DNA of 64,000 nt from Gyromitra esculenta. Taxonomy: Eukaryota > Ascomycota > Pezizomycetes > Pezizales > Discinaceae. Made by a program: the position numbers and the translations under genes. Positions within the stretch are counted from its first letter, which is position 1; every line of letters begins with the position of its first letter. A model generated the notes under the pieces. That model saw only the letters and a list, made by a program, of their open reading frames with translations, made no database searches and was not told the origin of the DNA. The stretch is from positions 703,149 through 767,148 of the forward strand of contig JBCAML010000004.1 of assembly GCA_038503075.1 (NCBI GenBank), in the 5' to 3' direction. Below, in pieces: positions 24,811 through 35,780 of the stretch.

Positions 24811-26215
24811 CCCACCTTTATTAGGAGCGTTCCAACAGGCGGCAAGGCGTAGTCGACAGTCGTTCTGTTAGCAAGGTAGTACGCAAGAGCACAGCTATTG
24901 GAAGCTACTGCGCTGATAGCTATGGGAGCTGGATAGCTATTTGGACATAAGTGTTAGTGCGTGGAGTGGGAATTAGAATAGGCCACTAAAACACTTAAGA
25001 CGAATTGAGAGGCTAGTAAATAAACCTCCTCTAGCGCACGGGACGAATCAGCAAGCCTGCTTACCCCACACATCATGAATGCACGTATTGTTAAAAGGTT
25101 CTACGGAATCATATCTTCTGGACTCATGATCGGCGCTGACCGCTAGGCTAGCAACGAAGTCGGAATCCTTGCTGGAAGAGGGTTTGGCGGACGATCTTCC
25201 ACAGAGCCCCAGCCTGCAAACCCAGTAAAAGTGCCTGGCAACTATACCTATTGGGCTATTACGCGATCACAAGGATTTAGAGCCGCTATGTATAAAGTAA
25301 GCTAGCTGTCCGAGTTAGCAAGTACTTAGCCCCGGTAAGAAGTTGTTGTAGCATCTCTTGGATACATATAGCCACGTAAAAAAGGTCTTGACACTCATGA
25401 TCAGTGGCTGTCTCACTATAGCTGGTGAGGGCCAAGACGGTTGTAGAGTACATCTGTGCTGCTATTCGGCACCAGAACTTGTCTTCAAGCCCGGCGCTCA
25501 AGGTTCCCATACGCAACACGAGAAGCTCCATCCTCCGGCTACAAACTTCAATCCACTATTCAATCTCATCACTATAATTTTTGCGTGAAAGGCTCCAGCC
25601 CTAGCCCTTAAAAACTAGGATACGTATACCAATCAAATAGCCAGAAACCGGGCAGGCCACACATGTATTTGCGTAAAAGATCTACGCGGATTATAAGAAA
25701 AATAAGTGCATGTATGTACCCACGATGCCGCCGGTTATTCAATATTACAGGATTTCTGGTGAATGGGAAGCCCTATTGAATAGGTAAGGTTCAAGGCTTG
25801 CAATTGATGGGTAACGCTTCCTAGTAATCTAAAGCACCTAAATGCCGGATACCTACGTATACCCGCAGAGCGGATAAGGCAAGGAACGAACCGGAAAAGC
25901 CGTGGGCACAAGGGTTCTTATTGCGTGTTTGTCATGTAGGCAGGAACATAAGGGCTAGAGGGGGCGGAAGCAATCCACTAAAGTGAAAAATGAAAAACGA
26001 AGGCACAAAACAAATAAACAAGGGGCTAGAAGGGATATAAACGTCTAGGGTCCACGTATTCGACCGTTATTTAAATGAAATCGATCAAGTGTGTTCAAAA
26101 CGGGAGATAAATCATACTAGCTTCCTTATCGTTATATGTAGTTTCTAGTGGGCCCATATTACGAGACGAACCCCCTAGCTCAGTCCGTATATTTATTTGG
26201 GAGACTAGAGCAAGC

Positions 26216-26222
26216 TATAAAA
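26216..26222 (+). promoter_or_regulatory. TATA box of the IZH-like gene
   Basis: TATAAAA lies 252 bases upstream of the chosen start codon and is followed by a CT-rich initiator-like stretch. An ATG at 26251 opens a 22-codon upstream ORF ending at about 26319, before the main start, so translation could be dampened by it. Confidence 0.45.
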
Positions 26223-26473
26223 GGACCCCATATATCCTTCTCTCAATACAATGCGTATTACCCTGGCCAAACGTGAACTCTGTACAAAGACATCATGCCC
26301 CATCACTCGGGATGAATGAAATTCTCCTCAGTAAATGGGCACGTGGTTGATACACACGTGTTTTAGGCTAGATCATATCATCGACAGGGGACCCTGGCAA
26401 CCACATACAGAGCTCAACGGCTGCTCTTCGTCCCAACATTTCCAACCTCATGATAATCTGCAACTTCGACACC

Positions 26474-27812
26474 ATGATATCACGACAAAGGAACCAGCAA
26501 ACAACAGGCGAGAAAGTTGTTGAGGTGGGTTCAGCTCGTAATTAAAAATTTATCCATAATTATTAGAGCTCTGCTAACTTTGAGAACAAGGCTGTGAAAA
26601 CCGTTGAAAAGAAGACCGAAAAGGCATTGACTGTATTGTGGAATGACTTACGTATGTTAAAATGGAAAAATTGGGCAGAAGTTGGAAGAGACGAATACTG
26701 AAGATATTTCTTTGGTCGTTATTTAGCACCATGGCAACAGTAAGTACAATCTTCCTAATAACCAATTAACAGTGAACCATAACTAACCAATTGATAGAGA
26801 CAATCACTACATTCTCTCCGGCTACAGGTCTGATGTCCATGAAGCCAATCCCACCGCAAATATCTAGACTAAACCTCTCCCCAAAACTAGACCTGAAACT
26901 TTTTCATTCCGTAAATGTTTCGCATCCCTCAGCTACCTTCATAACGAAACAATCAACATCTACTCCCACCTCCTCGGCGCAGTCTCCTTCATACTTCTTG
27001 GCCTTTATATCCACCATGTCCTCCCTCCGCGTTATCCCACCTCTACTCGTGCTGATATCCTTGCATTCGCAATCTTTTTCGCCTCTGCTGCAATATGCCT
27101 CGGTATGTCAGCAACTTACCATGCCATCTCCAACCACTCACACGAGGTTGCCAAGTTCGGGAACAAGCTCGACTACCTCGGCATTGTCGTGTTGATCACG
27201 GGAAGCTTTATCCCCAGTGTCCATTACGGATTTTGGTGCCATGAAACACTCACATGGACCTACTGGTCAATGGTATGTCCCCTATCAATAACACCCCCAA
27301 GGGAGTCGTTACAGCAACAAAACCCTTCGTCTAACATACAGCCAAGATGGCCATCTTCGGCCTCGGCTGTGCAACCGTCTCTACCATCCCTACATTCCGT
27401 ACTCCTGCATGGCGACCTTTCCGTGCAGCCATGTTCGTAGCCATGGGTGGATCCAGCGTCATCCCCGTCCTCCACGGCCTCAAAATCTACGGTCGTACCA
27501 CCTTCAATGATCGTATAGGACTATACTGGCTGCTTCTTGAGGGCATAATGTATGTGAGTGGGGCAGCTATATATGCGCTTAGGATTCCGGAGAAATGGAG
27601 TCCTGGAAGGTTTGATCTGTATGGGAGTAGTCATCAGATTTTTCACTTTTTGGTGGTGACTGCGGCGGCGAGTCACTTAGCGGGTTTGGTTCAGGTATGT
27701 TTTTGCATTTTTGTGTGGATTGTAATGACGTAGGTTTGTTTATCGGACTGATGGCGTGGTGTAGGCGTTTGATTATTTGCATGGTCGGCCAGATGCTCAG
27801 TCGTGTCGTTAA
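26474..27812 (+). CDS. PAQR/IZH (hemolysin III-related) seven-transmembrane protein
   Basis: Seven exons: 26474-26524, 26567-26651, 26727-26739 (13 nt), 26798-26827 (30 nt), 26891-27272, 27347-27694, 27765-27812. Joined, they give about 318 residues. The small exons rebuild the family signature LPPWQQDNHYILSGYRP followed by FRKCFASLSYLHNETINIYSH, which is conserved in fungal IZH and animal adiponectin receptors. Further family hallmarks: SATYHAISNHSHEV with a zinc-ligand type His, several hydrophobic helices, FRTPAWRPFRAAMF, and HQIFHFLVVTAAASHLAG with the C-terminal H-x3-H pair. IZH proteins affect zinc homeostasis, sterol metabolism or ceramide signalling. Exon 6 needs an AAG acceptor (27344-27346), the weakest junction. 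An in-frame ATG at 26450 is an alternative start; 26474 has a better context (A at -3). It converges with VPS35. Confidence 0.9.
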
Positions 27813-28576
27813 AATGGGAGATGAGGAGATGGGTAATAAAAGATGTATGGCCCCTAACACATCGGGTTAGGGGGTCTGGAGTGGACATATATCATGTGCA
27901 CAACACATTTTGGGGATATCTTCATGAAGCAATTATTAGATTAGATAAATATAGTTCACTAAAAACCATTTCCCCCAAGAGCTCACGAGGGCAAAAGTCA
28001 TTCTCATCAGACCTCCACCCCTTTGGGCGAGGGTCGATAGTTTGCGGCCACGGGATTACCTAAGGGGTTGTGCTCCCAAGCTCGAGATACCAGCATCATG
28101 CCTTATCACTCACCATAATTCGAGAGAAAAATCCCCAATGACACCCCATACTATTCAGTACCTCATTTCATTCCGGCATTACTAACCATCCAGGGAATTC
28201 CTCTACCTCACCGAAAATAAATATTATAGATACCCAGCAGCAATCCCCATCGTAAAAATCCGAGAGAGAAACCCGAGAAAGAAAGAAAGAAACCCCTCAC
28301 CCTCTAGCTTTTCAATACCAGAACAAAAACAAGACAAAAACACAAATTTCATTCCTCATTCTTCCACCCACTCGCTACCCGCTACGTCCTCCCCACTAAA
28401 TCCAACATCAATTACAGATGTCCTCTCCGTTTTTATCACTGCCGGACTCAAAAAAGACAGATACAACGAAACTTCCATTCCTCCACCTCCACCTCCACCT
28501 CCACCTTTCCCTTATCCGATATTCTCTACCTTTTACTTATCCCTAGCAATGTATTTTTTTTCCCAACCACTCAACT
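27813..28576. other. Convergent intergenic region
   Basis: 3' flanks of the IZH-like gene and VPS35. It has a (CTCCAC)n run at 28481-28506 and purine-rich runs near 28270. No gene seen. Confidence 0.55.
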
Positions 28577-31500
28577 TCACTTCGGGTCTAAAATCACCCC
28601 TTCGAATTCCCTCGATGCAATATATTCCAGCGTCCTCTCAAAGTGCTTCCTTGGCGTCTCAGTCGTAGAGCTATCGTTGGCACTGAGATTTGACTGGATC
28701 AACTCGATGAGGCCATTAAGATACTTAACCGTGACCTACGAAAAACATACAATATATATCAGCACCCCTACAGCAGCCATAGATATCAACAGAGGGAAGG
28801 GCTTGATCACTCACCGCCTCATTCTGTCGATCAAAATAATACACGTAGCGGTTCAAAATCTCCACAAACAACTCCACGCTGACACCAGCGTCCATACACG
28901 CATCAGCGACTCTCAAAGCCCTCTGCAAACACTCCAACACCCTTTTCCCGTCTCTATACAGCTTTGCATCCTCGCCCTCGCCCCTTGCGGAGATCTCGAC
29001 GGCCCACCATAGATGACTCGCGAGGTACACGGCGCGACACTGATCTGGTTTCTTTAACAGCTTACTTCCGTACTGTGCGCACTTTGTGATTAACGTGTCG
29101 TAGTTCTCCTTTGAAAAGTTCCGCGTGGAGTGTAGTGCGTTAGCAATCACACACACGGCCTGGAACTGCGCGCGGCTGTCGGAGATGGCCTCCTCGTATA
29201 CCGTGAATGCCTGTGCAAAGAACTCATATGCAACTTCCTCAGCGCCGTTTTGGTCGGCAGTTTGGCCGGCGAGCAGGAACAGCCGTAGACAGAGGTCGGG
29301 GGTGCCGACACGTGTGTATAGCGCTGAGATGGACGTGTGTAGGAATTTGTACAGTGCAGCGCTAGCCGTCTGCCAGTCGTTATCGTCCTCAAAGTGTTCA
29401 CGAGCCTTGTAGCGGCGCGCCAACTTGATCCCAGCGGTGATGAGGGCGGGTGTAGTATACCGAATGCGGTCACCACCTTCGGCGAACGCCTTCTTTGCAC
29501 ACTGGAGGAGCTTGAATTGAGTATCGTTATTACCATTATGCAGAAGGTGCACGATGCGTGCAAGGCGGCCTTGCTCCTCAACTGTTTCGTCAGTCTCGAC
29601 ATCACGTTTGCGCGGAGCAGCACCAGGGTAGGGGGAGGGTGCGGCGCCTTCGCGGATGAGGACACGGAGGAGTTCAAGGATGCCTTCAGCATGAGAAGGT
29701 GTGGAGATAGGTGTGGCATTGCGGAGAATAGAGGTTGCGATTGTGGTGGCAATGGCACGACGGGTTGGGTAGGACTGAGAATGAAGGAGAGGAAGATAAG
29801 ACGGGAGAGAGAGAACAGTGAAAAGAGAGGCATATGATTGCACGGGGGCGAGGAGGAGAGTGAGGATGTTAGACTGGGAGGCGGGGGAATGGAGGTCGGG
29901 GGTAGTGGACAGGGTGGTGACTTTTTGATGCGTATAGCTAGAAGCAATCAATCAGTTTTATATCCTTCAAACAGTTACTTGGAACTTACGCAAGGATCTG
30001 ATCCACATATTCTGCATAAATAAATCAATTAGCATGGAATATATCAAAAAAGAAACGGCATCGAGGTATTCAGCACCTAGTCGATCTGGATACACATTTA
30101 ATGCCAAATTCGCCAATGACACCAACAGCGCCGTAACATCCTGCACCGACAGATTCTGGGCCTTCGACGAAACATGGAAATCAGCCTCCCCCTCTCTTGA
30201 ACCAAAACTCCTCGTGTGTGCCCTTACATTAACCAGATTTAACACCTGCTCATAGAATATTTCATAGAGCTTTACATCCTCCGGAATGCCCCGAGCCGGT
30301 TTCCCGGCTGTTGACTCTGTATCCTCGCTCTTCTCTTTCCTTTCTTTATCCTTGTCGTGCTCTGTATCTTCGGGTGCTTCAGACGCGGCGATTGTCGTCT
30401 CGTCGTCGTCTCTCAGCGTCACTTCATCGTCGCCATTAGAGGATGCCGGAGGTTGAGACTCCTCTAACACCGTAGCTCCAGCACCACCGGAAGTTTCTTT
30501 GGCGAGACTAAGTTTCTCAAGGAGGCGCACAGAAGCTTCTTCTTCCTTGCGTAGACGCTCCTCGGGGGTCTCGGATTCAGCCTCGCGCGCGGCATAGGCG
30601 GAGAGTCGGTCCATGATGCCGATGACGATTGCCTTGACATTGACATTTGGGTTGAGGCGTGCTGTGGCTGACAGGAACTGGTCGAGGGTGTGTAAATGGA
30701 ATTCATCAGGGAAGACCTGAGTTATTACTACGCAATCTCAGCACCGTATTCACTCCCTCTCCTCCTCGATACATACCTTCAAGAAGATATTCCTGTGCCA
30801 GTACATCACGGCACTGCACAACTTGTTCCAGTAACGGCGCCAGGATAATATTCTTATAAGTCTCAAGATCCACCAGCTGACTGAGTCTGACCAAATTACT
30901 TCCAACAAGAAGTTGTAGTTCTTTTCTCTCCTGAATACGCTTATCGCGCTCCCGGGAGTGGCCCTGGTGCTGTAGACGGACCCAGAGCTTGTTCATTTCG
31001 ATAAAATTGGTGATGATAAAAGAGATAGAATCCTGGAAATTGCCCTCGGGACCTTCACCCTCTCCCGTGGGGAGGGAATCGCGGGATTGCCCGGATAGAT
31101 AGTATCTCAAAAACAGACCTCTGGCTGCGTATCAGCTAGAGCCACATGGTAGTAGAGATGGGTGCAATACCGAATAGGGTGTTGAACACCACGACTCATC
31201 TCCATCATATCTTTCATAATTTCCTTAACCGGTGCATCTTCAATGCTCATGTAAACCCTATTTCACGATAGTTTAGCTCTTGCTGCCCAGTAGACAGCCT
31301 ACTGCAACTCACGTTCCGACCGTGATCATAAGGTATAACCGGGGCACAATATTCCCTATACAGCAGTAAAGATCAGTAAACGACCTCACCTTCAGGTATT
31401 CCTCCAAAGCTACCACTAACCTGCATACTGCACAAGCTCATACAGATCCGCTAGGTGATTAACCGGATGGCTCTCCTTCAGGTACACTGAGAGATGTCTC

Positions 31501-31767
31501 AGCGCATCAAACACTGCCATATACAGTTCATAGTACTGCTTTGGTCCCAGCGAGCTCGTCCGCAGTTCCGAGACAAGTGTTGAGCTAACCCCACCCATTC
31601 GTTCCGCTGTCAGCGCCGGGAAGGGGGGAGGAGGAAAGGGCAATTGCACACCTGCATTTCAGGGCATCCATGAGCTTCCCAGGAGTTTCGAGACATTTGC
31701 GCATCAGTGCGGTCTGCTGCCGCACGACGCCCAGTGCGTCTTGGAGGAGGGCCTGTTGGTCTTCCAT
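28577..31767 (-). CDS. VPS35: Vacuolar protein sorting-associated protein 35 (retromer core)
   Basis: Nine exons (high to low): 31767-31652, 31584-31421, 31355-31313, 31257-31171, 31120-30777, 30727-30077, 30011-29990 (22 nt), 29937-28815, 28735-28577. They sum to 2709 nt, 902 residues. Family segments are intact: [52 protein letters not shown] (with the PRLYL motif that contacts VPS26), [53 protein letters not shown] and [22 protein letters not shown]35 is the alpha-solenoid scaffold of the retromer cargo-selective complex on endosomes, working with VPS26 and VPS29. A Glu/Asp/Lys/Ser-rich insertion (about residues 300-375) lies in the middle and looks disordered. The start follows a G/C-rich leader. 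Length is close to other fungal VPS35 proteins. Confidence 0.95.
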
Positions 31768-33139
31768 GATCGCGGGAAAGGGGGGGGGATGGGGGAGGAG
31801 CGGGTGATGAGTTACTGAGATGTAGGTAACGGTCGCAGGGGTGTTGAACGGGGGGGACACGGTGGTGGTCGTGAAAGGCTGTGGCAGTGGTTGTGGGGGG
31901 GCAGATAGGTATATAATGTACCTAATGCGGTAGAGAAAGTCCGGTGGTGGAGATTTTGGCGGAGGCTCTCGGTCCGGGTGCATAAATGAGATAGTGGTGC
32001 TGGGTCGTAGCGATGACGCCTCAGCAGATCGGCAGGGCAGGGCAACCCACGACATGTCACCGGTATTTACCCACTTTACTTTTTGGAAATAGGCACACGA
32101 GCTTTTCTTTTTTTTATCTCTACCATATTATGGACCTCAAGGTATTAGAGACAATTATCAGCTATTTAATCACAGGATATCCAGCGTCCTGGTGTTCCAT
32201 CCTTATTCCCTCTGTGGCCCCTTTCAGAATTATCTCTCCCAAATTTCCACTCCTCTAGAGTACGTTCCGCCACATGAGGCTTTCCCAGATCACGTGTCGA
32301 ACCGAGTTCCCTCGGTAGACCCTGACCCGAATTCTACGTCGTTGGTTAGAATTCAGAATGTTCATGATGCAGTTAAGGTGTGTATCGGTGTTGAATATGG
32401 CTGTCGACAATTGCTACTCTCTCGGTGGAGACTCAGAGTTGTGTATTGACTGTCACAGCCTATCACTCGACGGCCGAGATATCGCTTAAAAATTGACGAG
32501 TATAAATGCAGCCTAAGAATGAGATCGAAACTTTTGAATGGATCAATTGAGTCATAAGAGAGAGGTTAAAGAGGGATCATACATCAAACGGCACTCCCCC
32601 CTCGCGAGGAAGATTCAAACTATCTATGTATAGCTTGATACCTTTCCCTCTCCTATGGTACTACCTAGGCTCAGCTGTAACGATCCCATCAAATCAGCCA
32701 CCAGTGGCATCTCGAAAGCATAGTAGCATCATGGATAAACCTATCGAGGAGCTGTAATGCTTCAATACGACGGGAGGTTAGAAACAGCGTCGAGCCAGCG
32801 AGCACGAAGATGTGCCAAATGCCGAGTGACCGCTCATGATCGAACACACCTCCATCTTCCCCAAAGCCTTCAGATAGACTTAATATGGAACTAAAGCAAT
32901 TCAATATCTATCTTTAGAATTTCATCCAATCCCTAAAGCCCCCACCGCCCACCATCCTAGATTCATATATATTCACGTCTAACCCTAACCCTGGATTAGG
33001 CCATCTGAAATCTTGGCAAAAATTAAAGACTCTCAACCCTCCATTTTGCAATCACCGCCTCCGAACGTCTCCTACCCCACCAAACTCCCAACAGAGAGGT
33101 GAGCGAGCGCAAACAAAACTCGCCCCCCTCCTCTCCAAG
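31768..33139. other. Divergent promoter region of VPS35 and mL40
   Basis: About 1.4 kb with no supported gene. A short reverse reading frame at 32689-32904 (IWHIFVLAGS) was considered and rejected. A telomere-like box sits at 32980-32992. Confidence 0.5.
32980..32992 (-). promoter_or_regulatory. Telomere-repeat-like box upstream of mL40
   Basis: TAACCCTAACCCT, two telomere units, lies about 150 bases upstream of the mL40 start codon. It matches the element upstream of TMA7 in content and in distance range, but in the opposite orientation. A role in expression of translation-related genes is inferred from fungal telobox literature. Confidence 0.4.
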
Positions 33140-33738
33140 ATGTCGTCACGGCTGGGACTCTCACCCCTCGGATTGCCGCAATTCTGCGCGCAATTCCTCC
33201 ACCGCACCTCCGCCGCACCTCCGAGTGTGTCCGGACCTCTCACGTTCGCCCGCACCATGGCGGCCGGCCGTGTAAAGGGTAAAAAGGGGAAACAGGCTCA
33301 AGGGGATCTACGAGTCCGTTAGTTTCCCCCCTACAATATATTTCTTACATTCGTGCTTTCTTCCCATATTTTTTCTACCCCACTTGTCTTTCTCCTCCCT
33401 CTAATGAGTAATATGTTTCAGGCTTGATCCGTTACTCGCTTTACCACCCACTGACGCCACGCCCACTGCGCTTCGGTACAATGCGTATGCTGCGTCACTG
33501 GACGATCCACCGCGCATGGCAGATCCACAAACGTAACACCCGCAGAGAACGGGAGCTGGAGCTCGAGAGACAGTACAATAAGATCCGGGATGCATGTGCC
33601 GAGTTAGAAAAGACGGATCTAAGACTGTTTAGGATTGCGATTGCGAAGAAGGGTGTGGGTGTTCCGCCGATCGAGATGAGGATCCCAACGGATACGCCGC
33701 CGAAAGATGGGTGGAATCACACTTGGAGGAGGGCGTAG
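33140..33738 (+). CDS. MRPL28: Mitochondrial large-subunit ribosomal protein mL40
   Basis: Two exons, 33140-33317 and 33422-33738, encode 164 residues. The intron donor GTTAGT and acceptor TTTCAG join DLRV to RLIRYSLYHP. The N-terminal 40 or so residues (Arg/Ser/Pro/Leu-rich, no acidic residues until later) look like a mitochondrial presequence. The remainder shows RPLRFGTMRMLRHWTIHRAW, a highly charged helix RRERELELERQYNKIRDAC and the terminal PKDGWNHTWRRA, all typical of fungal mL40 (yeast Mrpl28). It belongs to the mitoribosome large subunit. An internal ATG at about residue 40 would remove the presequence, so the upstream ATG is preferred. Confidence 0.9.
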
Positions 33739-35780
33739 ATGATGAGGGTGCTGGCGGGTGTTTTTTGTGTACAGCTGATAAAAAATAAATGAATAGAGGC
33801 GTGGAAGGGTTTTATTGTATATTGGAATGCTTATATCTATCGATACATGAGTCTTATTCAGGATTCTTCTTCTTCTTTTCTCTACCTCCTCCTCTCATCC
33901 ATTGTTTCGGTCATGCATATTTTTATTGTGAGCCTTGCAGCCGGTTAAAAATGTTATAAACCCCCATCTGCCGAGATTTATAGATAGTGAAGTTATAAGA
34001 ACTTATCATAACGACAACAACGTATACACCAAATAGTCGTATTGAAAATTAATCTCTACATCTACGACCTAAGAAGAGTTTACGGAAATCTGCTACTGGC
34101 GGTACAGATGGGTCTATATCTATAAATCCATTATACTTCTCAGCCCTCTCATCCTTATATTAGTCAGCCCAAAAAGCATTTGTTCAATTACTCCCCATGC
34201 GCAGTCCATATCCCCCACGATACTCTTCCGTAGCATCTTCCGAACACTATTTATAAATGTACTTTCATCAGTTACTAATTCAATTCAGCTTGCTTTACTA
34301 GAGGTATATTTTTTTCACTTATTTATACCGATACCAAGGGTCTAAGATAGCCATCATCAAGTTTTTCCCAAGGATTTTAAGTTATCGGGCTCTTTACATT
34401 GCACCATGTACATGTCAGAACAGAAGTTTCTATTTTCGAAAGATATTATTCAGTTTTATAGTTTATAGTTTATAGTTTTTAGCTTTGTTTTTAAAAATAT
34501 AAATAAAAATATAAAATGTAGTTTTGAGGAATACTCGAACGCTTTACACGAAATAGCGATATCTAAATTTCGCAATTTTAGCTGTAGTTGGTACTACCCG
34601 TGGATTTACATGCCTTAGAAAGTATTAGAGACATGCTATATACTCCTTCTACAGATCTAGAGAATCTCTCCGCAACATGACTCCAGATAATTTCACTACC
34701 TGTGAGATTTAGAGTCAGGCGAATCGGAGTGCGTCGTCCCCCTTTGGAATTGTCTGCTTGCGAAATATCGATACGGGGGGAGGGGATTCACGGGTTTCGG
34801 TCACCAACCCAGCTTCAGACACTGCTTTTTGTTTGTGTTAAGACTGGTACGTTTAGCTGCGTTTATAATTATATAATCTCATGTGTCTAGTGCGTTGGCA
34901 CCATAATAGATTCGCACATTTATTTCTCAATACACTTGTGCGCTTAGTACGCTGATGTGCCTAGCACGTTTTTATGCCCGTCCGCCCAGTGCATCCATAT
35001 ATTTGCTCTATTTTGCCCTGAGAGCCTGTTCTATACGCCCGTACGTTTTCTTTAAACGGCCACATTACTGGCACACTTACATGTACTTGGAGGATCATGT
35101 AGCTTTGACAGGCTGTATCTCTGTGTTGGTCTAGTTCACGGTCTAGTTTAGCTAAAGCAAACCCCTGCTTATATATTTCCTCTTATATAACCTTGTGGGT
35201 CGAACTCTACCGGGGTTATTTCACTTTTCAGGGCGCGCTTTGGGACTTGCGTCTAGAAAGCTGCCTTGCACCTAGGCACATCCCTTTTTACTAATGTTAG
35301 TTTTCACCACTCAAGCGATAGCGTCGCCTGATAGTTCGAACCGAAACCTCTTCTTTCAACTATCAGTACAAGGAATTAGATTCCATAACTTTGATTTTAG
35401 CCCTGAATATGATCGTAAACTTGAAGTTAAAGATTATGGCCGCAGGTATTTCTTAGATTCTTAAGATAGCTGCAAAGCAAAGATACACCCCCGGAAGTGA
35501 GCCTATGATGGTAAAGTAAGTAAGGTAATACAGGCAACCCAAACAAGCTCCCATGCAATGCTATCTCCCCAATGCTCCGCTACCAAACGTTCCTCCTTAG
35601 CCCGACGCACCAATACAGAATCAGCCCCCCATATGCCCTGCGAGAACGAAAAGTGTCGAAAAGTAAAAAAAAAAGATAGCAACCCTTTAAAGAAACGACG
35701 GAGTAGAAATAACGAAAAGATGCAAAACCCAACACAAACCCCTAGACGACGAAAACTTTTTCGCTTCACCACATTTCTTT
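33739..35780. other. AT-rich convergent intergenic region
   Basis: Two kilobases between convergent genes, visibly more AT-rich than its surroundings in 33,800-34,700. It includes three perfect tandem copies of TTTATAG (34455-34475) and one TACATGTA (35078). No gene or RNA recognised. Confidence 0.5.
34455..34475 (+). repeat. Tandem 7-mer repeat (TTTATAG)x3
   Basis: Three perfect consecutive copies inside AT-rich non-coding sequence; probably a simple microsatellite. Confidence 0.8.

Larger units (their letters stand above)
22335..26473. other. Gene-poor intergenic tract
   Basis: About 4.1 kb between the helicase start and the IZH-like gene, whose promoters it presumably holds. Only short, unconvincing ORFs occur. 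Notable items are a TACATGTA at 23340, a possible gene remnant at 24521-24810 (-), and a TATA box at 26216-26222 followed by a short upstream ORF, both belonging to the next gene. Confidence 0.5.

Noticed and set aside
32689..32904. Reverse frame reading GIWHIFVLAGSTLFLTSRR, reminiscent of a membrane-protein helix
   Set aside because: No ATG, a stop directly upstream and no splice sites joining it to other coding sequence; too short to call.
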